64,000 bases of DNA from Scalesia atractyloides (lineage: Eukaryota > Streptophyta > Magnoliopsida > Asterales > Asteraceae), in NCBI GenBank assembly GCA_947069175.1, contig CAMTDV010000018.1, forward strand, positions 37,894,869 to 37,958,868. Reading direction: 5' to 3'. The first letter of the stretch is position 1; each line of letters opens with the position of its first letter. Both the position numbers and the translations under genes were made by a program. This document shows, in pieces, positions 23,197 through 32,730 of this stretch. The notes under the pieces were generated by a model, which was given only the letters and a program-made list of their open reading frames with translations, searched no databases and was not told where the DNA came from.

Positions 23197-23767
23197 TAGT
23201 GCAGATGGTTGTTCAGTGCTTAGGTTCATGTAGATGTTCATAGATTATCAGTGCAAGAATTTGGTATATAATGAGAACCACGAAATGGAACTGGAACACA
23301 TGAACAACATTACTTTATAACGATTGATTTCATACAAAGGAAAATTTAAAGATAAAATACCTAAGCTTAGAGGTTGTTTGGTCATTTGAAAGATAAAGAC
23401 TATGAAGCTCTAGAGAATAACATGTGGAGGCATGATAAGAGTGAAATAGAAAAAATTGAAGAAATTTATGTACTCTAAGAGCAAATGAATTAAAAAGGAA
23501 GAAGAGAGTCAAGATTCACCAGCTCAGTCAAAGAAAACCAAAGTTGCGTCGAAAGTAAATGGTAAACGAAAAGCAGTAGAGGTTGAAGAAAAAGTTGAAG
23601 TTGTGTTTGCTACTTCTGACAATGAACAATCTGACGATGAAAAGACGGAGAGTGATGAAGAAATTCCCGTAGAACAAAGCTCTTATGATCCTATATCAAA
23701 ATTTACTTCAAAAAGTGATAAGTCCAAATCAACTGAAGAAGAAAAGGATGAAGACCATATTCCAGAG
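23197..23767 (+). pseudogene. ORF-X, piece 1
   Basis: A coding-like stretch: KDKDYEALENNMWRHDKSEI near 23390, then a Lys/Glu/Ser-rich acidic segment (23500-23767) with SDNEQSDDEKTESDEEIP, ending ...DHIPE at the Copia B insertion. With one copy of CAGAG removed, the frame continues directly into piece 2 (IEVPKVVKNVGG). Stops near 23476 and elsewhere show decay. It has no similarity to gag or pol blocks. The N-terminal part is not found; Copia A abuts it at 23196. Confidence 0.6.
23763..23767. other. Copia B target-site duplication, left copy
   Basis: CAGAG here and at 42036-42040 flank Copia B exactly. Confidence 0.95.
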
Positions 23768-24190
23768 TGTAGGAACGTCCACGATTAGCACGGGAACCTA
23801 AATTTGTTATCTATTATCCGATTAGGCGGAAACTAATGACAAGTTAACCAAATAACAAGAATTACTTATTTAAATGTTGTTTTCATTGATCTAAAGTTCA
23901 ATACATCCGAGAACCGGATCCAACAAAGCTTCGCGTCTCTGTGCCAAAATCTCTCCTTGTTACAAATGAATCACCAAGGCACCTATTTATAGGAGTGTAA
24001 GTTCGCTGGTGAGGGATGAAGTTCGGGCGAACTTAACTTAGTTAAGTTCGGCCGAACTTGACTTCTCAAGACCATTCTCAAGCGAACTTGACTCCAAATC
24101 TTCTTAAATATGCCTAGTTTCTAACAGATTAAGCCCTATTCACTCAGACACGATACATAATGACGTAGGCAACAGACATATGCACCAACA
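23768..24190 (-). repeat. Copia B 3' LTR
   Basis: 423 bp, TGTAGGAACG...CACCAACA, with a TATA box on the minus strand (CTATAAATAGGTG, about 23980-23994) and two AAGTTCGGSCGAACTT palindromes (about 24018-24060). It matches the LTR at 41629-42035 with a few substitutions and a short indel. Confidence 0.93.
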
Positions 24191-24195
24191 GACTC

Positions 24196-26845
24196 TGTCA
24201 CACCCTCTATTTCCACTTGCGGAGTATTACCGCGAGGCGTGTGATCAAACCAGAATCTCAGACACTAGCAATGTCGAACGACTCTATATGATTTATTTAA
24301 ACGTTTTCCAAAAACATTTGTTGTAAACATGCATAGTCATTTTCAAAATTTCAACGTTTCAAAGTTTAGCGGAAGCATTAAAATAAAGTAACGGGCGCCA
24401 ACATAAATGCCAAAACCAAAATCCCAAAAATTATTCGTAAATAAAGACTCAATAAAAGTGCCTTGATCAAATGCAAGTGAGTGCACCTAGCACTCATAGC
24501 GTCCTGAGAAACATGCAAAGAAAGAAGTGTCAACATTAAAGAAGAGTGAGTTCACAGGTTTTTATAAGTTCACATGTTCGGTTTAAAAGGTTGTTTTCCC
24601 CCGTTATCCCTAACCCGGGATAACGACATAGTTCCATTATTCCTAACCTGGAATAATAAGGTTGGTTCGTAAATAAGTTCAATGTTAACATGTAGGTAGC
24701 GAGCCTAAAGTTACGTCACGTAAGAGTTCGCGATCGAAGCTGACTGTTGTTGCTTTTGTGTTGCCAGATCTATCACTGACCATGGCGAAAGTTAGGCCAA
24801 ATTAATCACCCGTGGACCATTCCCGGTCGGCTAGCGCGACTAGCTCGGGTGGGGCTTGTCGGGCCCAGTAGTACTACTATAATTTCCCCGCTATCTAACC
24901 CAATACTAACGATCCGAGAGTTGGTTGAGGACTTCCGTGATGATGCTACTTAGTGACCATAACATACATTAACATTAACTTAGTTACCGAATAGTTAACG
25001 GTGTTAATTTCGCATAACGTAAAAGATTGAGTTGTAGAACGTATACATGTTTCTCCCCCTGTTGTTCAAAACCGGATAAAATAGGGGCCGTGAACTCACC
25101 TTAAATTTCTCGGTTAGATAAACGCAAAAGAGACAAATGATGGAACCGCTAATCGCGTCCTAACATGTCAACCGATTCAAAGTTAGTGTGTGAACACACT
25201 GACACAAACCCTACGCATAACTAACACACAGTACGACACACGTAATACCCAGTTCGAAACCATAATCAAGCATACAAAGTATCACCATATAAAATAACGA
25301 CCAAATCAACTTGTCATAAACACAAGATAACTCATACAACACTTAGATACACACAAACGCAAGTTATCATGTTTCAGCTTGTACACTCATAACTGGGCTG
25401 TTTTCGAGAATTTTTATAAAATAGTTCCAACGTTCCAAAATTTCCAATATTTTTACAAGAGGTGTCAATTAGACTCTAGAATGTTGTGTAAAATTTTCAA
25501 ATCCTAAATCTTTACCAATTATTTATAAACATTTATATACTAGGCTGCAGTCAGATTCGTCGCTTTCTGACTGCAGTCCACGAGAAAAATCATTTAAAAA
25601 TCATCGTTCATCCGATTAACAAAATTCCAGTTGGAGATTTTCGGAAACTCCAGTTACTGTATAGATTTCCTGACCTAAACCCATACAGACTATGAGATCC
25701 GACTCGATAAACAACCTGCAAATTCTGCAGAATTTACGCAGCTTCAGTTGCTGCACTAAATGACCATTTAAAAATAGCAAACAACCTTACAAAAATATGA
25801 ATCCAATGCCATTTGAAGCATTTTTCAAAAATACACGTTTTAGGCTTAAGAAAATCCACTTTTCGATAAATAATGATCATGTTACAGCCAACTGAATTTG
25901 GCTGTGAATGTCAATCAGCTTACTGTTTTCGACTTTATCGCATTAGAACACGTGTAAACGGCCATGACGCTTAGTTGTATCGATTAACAGCAGGTTAACT
26001 TGTCAAATATCATCTAATATATCAATATTCATGCAAACCCTAAGTATATATCATGATCTTTATAGATAAAACGCAGCCTACTATTTTAATACTCAAACAT
26101 ATCATCACAAACGCAAAGATTCGCATATTCATCCGAACTAATCATACACCACAACACTTTTTCATAATAATATCATACAAGCACATAATAATGATTAAGA
26201 CTACACAAAACCTAGTGTGAATCGTAATACAATTAAACCCTAACCTTGAAACGATGACAATTAGCGAACCGGGATAAGCTTGGAATCGATCCGAGGGATG
26301 TGGGATGCTTGCACGACCGAGAGGGAGGGGGGGCTGCTGCCGTCGCACACTTCTAGGGGATTAGGTTTTGAATATTTTTTTGAACACCCCATGCATACAT
26401 ACGTATACATAAGTGGCAAGGGGAGAGGTTTGGGCTTGTCCTTGGGCCGCAAGGGTGGGGTGGCGGGTTGGGTTGGGTTCGCAAGGGGGGTGTGGGTGGC
26501 GGGTTGGGCTTGTGTGGTCACAAGTTTGACACGTTCCGCGGCTCAGTTCGGTTCGGCTATTTATTTATTTATGTATTTATTTTTTTTACAATTCTATAAC
26601 ACAAGGCTTATAACTAATAAATCGCGAAATCAAAGCGTGATACAATAATCTACAAGCGTCTAATAACACATAGCACGTAATTCAGATATAACTCATTAGA
26701 ATTTCAAACATTGTGTATTCCCTAAATACTAAAGTTAGCGTAGTTATTGCGAGCGCGTAATTTTAATTCTCCGAATTAAATCAGCGTAGGAATGAATAAC
26801 AATAAATTAGCGCGTTTAAGATACCTGAAAAGCCAGGATGTCACA
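24196..26845 (-). repeat. Tekay 3' LTR
   Basis: 2650 bp, TGTCACACCC...GGATGTCACA. AT-rich overall with a GC-rich stretch at 26440-26520. Two conserved hairpins are annotated separately. It contains no gene. Confidence 0.93.
24603..24656. repeat. Paired hairpins in Tekay LTR, left copy
   Basis: Hairpin 1: GTTATCC/GGATAAC (24603-24624). Hairpin 2: TTATTCC/GGAATAA (24637-24656). Both loops are TAACC-like. Both are preserved in the other LTR at 33137-33190. Confidence 0.85.
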
Positions 26846-26993
26846 TTATCCCCATGTTGAAAGAATTTTCGTCCCGAAAATTGAGTAAACGCGGTTTAGA
26901 ATGCAACGCACAAAAGTTCAGTTTGTTAGAATGGTACAAGGAAATCCCAGGCTGTCATGTCATCCCCATGTTGAAAGAATTTCGTCCCGAAAT

Positions 26994-28360
26994 TCAGTTG
27001 GCGGTAACATTAGATTGCTGCTCAGCTGCAAAAAGGTGTTGATATTTGCTTTTCATTTGGTCCTCTCTTTCCCACGTGAACTCCGGTCCACGCTTAGAGT
27101 TCCAACGAACCTTGACGATCGGTATCTTGTTGTGCCTTCAAGTCTTGATCTCACGGTCCATGATCTCGATAGGTTGTTCCACAAAATGCAGTTGCTCATC
27201 CACTTGAATCTCATCCAATGGAATGACTAGGGTCTCATCAGATAGCCACTTCTTCAGATTGGACACGTGAAAAACGTTGTGAACTCCACTGAGTTCGGCA
27301 GGAAGGTGTAACTGATAAGCTACGGGCCCGATATGCTTCGAAATCATAAATGGGCCTACGTACCGTGGATTTAGTTTGCCTCATTTCCCAAAACGAATTA
27401 CACATTTCCTGGGTGACACTTTCAGTAGGACGCAGTCACCTACTTGAAATCGAGCGGTTTGCGTCGTTGATCAGCGTAACTTTTCTGTCGATCCCGTGCC
27501 ACTGCCATGCGGTTTCTGATTTGCACAATCTTTTCAGTAGCCTCAAGTATCAACTCAGGACCTGTGAGTTGACTGCCACCGACTTCTGCCCAACAGACTG
27601 GTGATCTACATTTGTGACCGTACAATGCTTCAAACGGTGCTACCTGAATACTCGTATGGTAACTGTTGTTATACGAGAATTCCACTAAAGGCAGATGGAT
27701 TTCCCAACTGTTACCAAAGTCTACCACGCATGCCCTAAGCGTGTCCTCCAAATTCTGAATGGTCCTTTCACTTTGACCATTCGTCTGAGGGTGGTAAGTT
27801 GTGCTCATATCTAAGCGTGTACCCAACGCTTTCTGAAGTGACCGCCAAAAGTTGGACGTGAAACGAGCATCTCTGTCTGAAATGATGGACGTTTGCACCC
27901 CATGCCGAGAAACTACTTCCTTAATGTAGATGCGAGTCAACTTATCCATCTTATCTGTTTCTTTGGTCGCTAGGAAGTGTGCAGACTTAGTTAGACGATC
28001 CACGATCACCCAGATGGTATCGCAACCACCAGGAGTTCGCGGGAGTTTAGTGATAAAGTCCATCGAGATCTGATCCCATTTCCACACTGGGATCTCAGGT
28101 TGTTGAACAAGCCCTGATGGCTTCTGGTATTCCACCTTGACTTTCGCACAAGTCAAACACTTGCTCACGTAAGTGGCTATATCCGCTTTCATGTTGGGCC
28201 ATCAGTACGCGGCTTTAAGGTCTTGATACATCTTATCCGAACCAGGATGGACAGAGTATCGGGATTTGTGAGCTTCGTCCATAACTAGCTTCCTGAGGTT
28301 TCCGTAGAGAGGTACCCATATACGATTCATGAAATACCGGGTACCATTGGGTTTCACTTC
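26994..28360 (-). pseudogene. pol: Tekay integrase and chromodomain
   Basis: Integrase: H and H in AHKSRYSVHPGSDKMY, CLTCAKVK, then MDFITKLPRTP (Asp), SIISDRDARFTS (Asp) and PQTNGQSERTIQ (Glu). The C-terminal part PVAYQLHLPAELSGVHNVF leads to a chromodomain (QPIEIMDREIKT, then IPIVKVRW and EFTWEREDQM), which in chromoviruses directs integration to heterochromatin. Breaks: TAG after GKMERD (28358), TGA in Y-W-P (about 28204), a one-base deletion near 27440, TGA in GK-GK, and TGA inside the chromodomain after REIKT (about 27137). The natural stop is at 26994. Confidence 0.93.
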
Positions 28361-29860
28361 CTAATCGCGTTCCATCTTTCCCACAGATTCGGCCTTGATG
28401 TTCTCTTCCTTAACTGCTTCTAGTTGTGCGTCGCGTATCTGTTTGGGTAACCCAGAATGAATTGTGAACTGTAGTGCTTGTACCCGACAAGGTTTCAAGT
28501 GCTCCTTCCGACTGAGGGCATCAGCTACCACGTTAGCTTTACCCGGGTGATACCGAATGGCACATTCATAATCGTTCAGGAGTTCGACCCAGCGACGCTG
28601 TCGCATGTTCAACTCCTTCTGGTCATAAATATGCTGGAGGCTCTTGTGTTCCGTGTAGATTGTGCACCTTGTTCCATATAAGTAGTGTCTCCAAATCTTA
28701 AGTGCAAACACAACTGCTCCCAATTCCATGTCATGTGTCGTGTAGTTCTTCTCGTGGACCTTCAACTGTCGGGATGCATATGCGATGACCTTATCACATT
28801 GCATGAGCACACATCCCAATCCCTGAATGGAAGCGTCACAATATACCCCAAAATCATCTGTCCCCTCTAGCAAGGACAAAATGGGCGCACTACAAAGCTT
28901 CTGCTTCAGTAATTGAAATGCTGCTTCCTGTTTGTCACTCCAAGCATACTTGGTGCCCTTCTGAGTGAGAGTGGTAAGCGGTTGTGCGATCTTGGAAAAT
29001 CCCTCGATGAAACGTCTGTAGTAACCAGCCAAACCCAAAAATTGGCGGATCTCTGTCGGTGTCCTGGGCGCTTCCCAGTTCTTGATAGCATCGATCTTGG
29101 CGGGATCTACGTGTATACCCTTTTCATTCACGATATGCCCGAGGAACTGAACTTCTCGACTCCAGAAATCACACTTCAAAAACTAGGCATATAGTTTCTC
29201 CTGTTGACGTAGTTCCAGCAATAACCGCAGATGCTCAGCATGTTCTTCCTCACCCTTAGAGTAGATGAGTATATCATCGATGGACACGATGACAAACTTT
29301 TCGAGATACGGCTTACACACGCGGTTCATGAGGTCCATGAACACCGCGGGTGCATTGGTGAGACCGAAGGGCATGACCAAGAACTCGTAATGGCCATACC
29401 GAGTGCGAAATGCCGTCTTGGAGATATCCTCCTCCCTGACGCGTAGCTGGTGATAACCGGACCGTAGATCAATTTTGGAGTAGTAGCTTGACCCTTGAAG
29501 CTGGTCGAAAAGATCGTCGATGCGAGGTAATGGGTACCGGTTCTTGACGGTAACCTTATTGAGTTCCCTATAGTCGATGCACATGCGGAAGGTCCCGTCC
29601 TTCTTCTTGACAAAAAGGACCGGAGCTCCCCATGGCGAAGTACTGGGTCGGATAAATCCTTTTTCCAACAATTCCTGAAGTTGGGTAGACAGCTCTTGCA
29701 GCCCCGCTGGAGCTAAGCGGTACGGGGCCTTGGCGATAGGAGTCGCATGGCTCGCCAATTCGATTTCAAACTCTACTTGTTGATGTGGTGGAAGACCGGG
29801 TAACTCCTCTGTAAACACATCGGGAAAGTCACGGATGATGGGGATATCTTCAATCCGCTT
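28361..29860 (-). pseudogene. pol: Tekay reverse transcriptase and RNase H
   Basis: RT blocks RMCIDYRELNKVTVKNRYP, KIDLRSGYHQLRV, MPFGLTNAPAVF and SIDDILIYSK are in order, with the IDD catalytic pair intact. A TAG follows EKLYA (about 29182), then KCDFWSREVQFLGHIV. RNase H has VYCDASIQGLG (Asp) and HDMELGAVVFALK (Glu), but TIYTEHKSLQHI has Glu where the family has a catalytic Asp. The connection KANVVADALSRK is typical of Gypsy. Confidence 0.95.
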
Positions 29861-30340
29861 CTCGTCCTTAGACTGTTCGGTGACCAGTGCGAGCAAAGCA
29901 AAAGAGTTCTTCTTTCGAAGATACTTCTGAACTTGCATGTAAGAGATGATGTTCGTGACGACGCCTGCCTTCTCGCCTTGCACCATCAAGACTTCGTCGT
30001 TAGAGAGCGGAATACGGATAGCTTTCTCGAAACAGAGAACTTCAGCTCGGACATCGGATAGCCAGTCCATTCCGGCTACCACATCAAAACTACCAAGAGT
30101 AGTTGTCATCAGATCAATGGTAAAGGTGTGACCCGCGAGTTTAAGTTGACAGTCGGTCACTAGATGAGTCACATCTACAGATTTACCATCGGCTAGTTCT
30201 ATGACGTAAGGGGTCTCTAGGGGTTTAGGTGTGAGATTTAGGTTCTTCCTAAAACACTCAGATATAAAACTCTTATCCTCACCCGTATCAAAAAGTACAG
30301 TAGCAAAATGATCGTTAAGTGGAAACTTACCGGTGACCAC
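29861..30340 (-). pseudogene. pol: Tekay aspartic protease
   Basis: ATVLFDTGEDKSFIS contains the DTG motif (family usually DTGADKSF), followed by DVVAGMDWLSDVRAEV, the conserved second half. It is in frame with gag upstream apart from the TAG at about 30568 and with RT downstream. Confidence 0.9.
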
Positions 30341-31620
30341 ATTCGCGTCGTTTTGGGCTTCCCCACGGCCTAGCGTGAATGCACGTCCTTTGGCACCTCC
30401 TGTGCCACCATTTCCATTGTTGCCATTGTTTTTATTGTTGTTGTTGTTGTTATTCCCACCATTGTTGTTGCGAAGTTGCGGGCAGTCTCGTTTGAAATGG
30501 GCAGTGCTACCGCACTGATAGCATCTCCGATTATTACCCTGCTGCTGACCCTGGTGCTGGTTCTGATTCTATCGTGACATAATCTCCCCGCAACAATCCT
30601 TTGCCATGTGTCCTGCTTTGTCACATCGTTGGCAGCGATTTCCGGCGCAAGGGCCGTGATGATGGAGGTTACAACGATTACATTGCGGCTTCCGTCCTGC
30701 ATAGCCCCTCGAGTTCTGGGTGTTGTTGGCAGACTGATTGTTGTGACCCCGATTGTTGTTGAAATTGTTGGACTGCTTCTGGGTTCCTTGTTGTGGCTGG
30801 GCTGATGAAGACTGCCGAGCAGGTGAGTCTTCAAATTTCCTTTTGTTGTCAGGGACAATTTCAGTTGCACCCCTAGGTGGCAACTTCCTTTGCTCCACCG
30901 CCTTATCGATGAGTTTATGTGCCAGCCTAATCGCTTGTTGCTCCGTCGTAGGGTTGCTAGACATTACTATGCCCTGGATCTCAGGGACCAGACCCCCAAG
31001 ATAAAACTCAAGTCGTTTAATGACGGTGTTAGCCAAATCGGGACAAAGAAACACCAGATCATGATGTCTTACTGTGTATGCTTCAATTTCTGACCCGACC
31101 ATCTTGTGGTTCCACAACGCTTGTTCCAATTGCTGAACTCTGTCCCGCGGACAGTATTCCACCTTGATTAGAGCTTTGAACTCGTTCCAGGCCATTGCGT
31201 TCGCCGCAGCAAGTCCATGCGTTTGGACTTGCGCGTTCCACCAGGTTAATGCCCCATCTTCCAACGTCGAGGCAGCATAGTTGACCTTATTAGCTTCGAG
31301 GCAATTGCACATTGCGAAAACCGATTCAGACTTTTCGACCCAATGGACCAGTCCTATGGGTCCTTCAGCTCCCGTGAACTTGCTCGGTTTCGCATCCAAG
31401 AACATCTTGTAGGGGTTAAGACCCCCTCCTGAGGATAGAGGATAGGTAGTCAGCGCGAAAGTCTACTAGCCAAACTATTAGATTTTCCCATGAATATTTA
31501 ATAATGGTTACCTGCTGGTGGGTTAGGCACACCTGCCAGAGCAGCATTCACATGTTGTTGGATTAAAGCGGCCAATTCTTCAGCTGACATGTTGAGATTT
31601 CCGCGACGACCGGTTGCCAT
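30341..31620 (-). pseudogene. gag: Tekay gag, with intron
   Basis: Start at 31620 (MATGRRGNLNMSAEELAA). The first exon ends at 31512 (..PPAG); after the 83-bp intron the frame continues GGLNPYKMFLDAKPSKFTG at 31428. The retrotrans_gag core contains DGALTWWNAQVQ and EFKALIKVEYCPRDRVQQL. Two knuckles follow: CQRCDKAGHMAKDC (about 30600) and CYQCGSTAHFKRDC (about 30500), with a TAG between them where Gln would fit. Confidence 0.88.
31429..31511 (-). other. Predicted 83-bp GT-AG intron in Tekay gag
   Basis: On the minus strand the donor is CAG|GTAACC and the acceptor CCTCAG|GAGG, with an AT-rich interior containing stops. Removing it joins PPAG to GGLNPYKMF in one frame. Confidence 0.7.
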
Positions 31621-31879
31621 TTCAGATCTTCGCAAGACAACACAAACACACACCGATAAGTATATATCCAATATAATTATCATATTCCACACTTCAATGA
31701 TCACACAATTTATGTCAACCCAACAAATTAAACAATCAAAAGGAACATTCGATTAAATAAATTGTAATGTCTCACAAAATACCAACCAAACATATCAGTT
31801 TAATTATAAAATTTCCAAGTTCAAACATAAGTGGAAATAAACAAACTAAAGGAAACAAAACGGAGATTGGCGAGATGAG

Positions 31880-32523
31880 TTAGTCATCTATGTCTCCATC
31901 CCCCAAGTCGTTATCACTGCCGTCTTCCTCTTCAGCGTTTTCAGCTTCAACAGCCGGGTCCTGTTCCGGCTCTTCTTCCTCCGGATCCTCCTCCGGGTCT
32001 TCCTTTGGATCCTCCTCTTCGTCTTCTACCGGCGCTGGAGGGGCCGGTGCTTGTGCGGGTACTGGGATAGGTGGTGCTTGGTTCTGCTCCAGTTCGTGAA
32101 TCCTCCAACTGGACTCAAGAACTCTGTCTTCGAGCCAGTCAGCCCTCAGTGCTCAGCACGAAGGTCCTTAGCTAAAATGCTTCGAACTCTCTTATTCTCA
32201 TCTTGCTCTTACTCGATCTCTTTAGTTTTACCAGTCAGCTGACGTATCAGCCATCCCTATGCTTCGATAGTCTCTTGCATTCTCTCCAGCTGTTCCTGTT
32301 GTTTCCTTAGCACAACTCTAAGTAGATCGTCCCCCACTCCTGAAGAGTTGACCGGTTGGACCGGTGCAGCGGTGGTTGGACGGGAGGACGACTCCCCTCC
32401 TAGAGCAAGTCTTTTCCCGGCAGCTGAGCGTGTCTCCACGCCACGAGGTGGTGAGGGTTCGACCATGGGTGCCTTCCCCGGCGCCCTTGATGATCGAGAT
32501 CTGTCGGATGATGATGATGACAT
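31880..32523 (-). pseudogene. Leader ORF (ORF0) of Tekay: Ser-rich, coiled-coil and acidic
   Basis: Between PBS and gag lies an ORF starting MSSSSSDRSRSSRAPGKAPM, followed by a coiled-coil-like segment (VLRKQQEQLERMQETIE), ELEQNQAPPIPVPAQ and an Asp/Glu/Pro-rich tail (DPEEDPEEEEPEQDP) ending ..GDGDIDD and TAA at 31880. Two stops and a shift near 32140 interrupt it. It is not gag, protease or pol. Codon-level order and a clean terminal stop suggest it was once a protein; its role is unknown. Confidence 0.6.
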
Positions 32524-32561
32524 AGCCTGCCGGGTTGGTGTAGTTAGTTACGAGCTGCGTA

Positions 32562-32565
<4 letters not shown>

Positions 32566-32600
<35 letters not shown>
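32566..32600. repeat. (TA)n microsatellite
   Basis: About 17 uninterrupted TA units lie in the Tekay leader between ORF0 and the PBS. Confidence 0.95.
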
Positions 32601-32601
<1 letters not shown>

Positions 32602-32712
32602 ACATAGAACAATTGTAGTATAACACATAACAAGATATCACAGTTCGATGCCAACTAAGAAACAACTATAGTTTAGGTCTACTTTAAATACAAACCTGGT
32701 TCTCTATAGCTA

Positions 32713-32728
32713 GAGGATCTGATACCAA
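32713..32728 (-). other. Tekay primer binding site
   Basis: On the minus strand TGGTATCAGATCC lies 2-3 bp inside the LTR end, a near match to initiator Met tRNA. Confidence 0.9.
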
Positions 32729-32730
32729 TC

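Noticed and set aside
26280..26648. 122-codon plus-strand open frame in the Tekay LTR, with a similar frame near 34930-35180
   Set aside because: It is Gly/Trp-rich because of GC-rich LTR sequence; it has no domain, differs in frame between the two LTR copies, and lies in a non-coding repeat.
28685..31093. Several plus-strand frames of 60-90 codons across Tekay pol and gag
   Set aside because: They are antisense shadows of recognised RT, protease and gag frames.
31890..32099. Ser/Gly-rich plus-strand frame that looks like a low-complexity protein
   Set aside because: It is the reverse strand of the Asp/Glu/Pro-rich tail of the leader ORF.
32348..32623. Plus-strand open frame opposite the Tekay leader ORF
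   Set aside because: It ends in a run translated from the (TA)n microsatellite and is the antisense of the better-supported minus-strand ORF.
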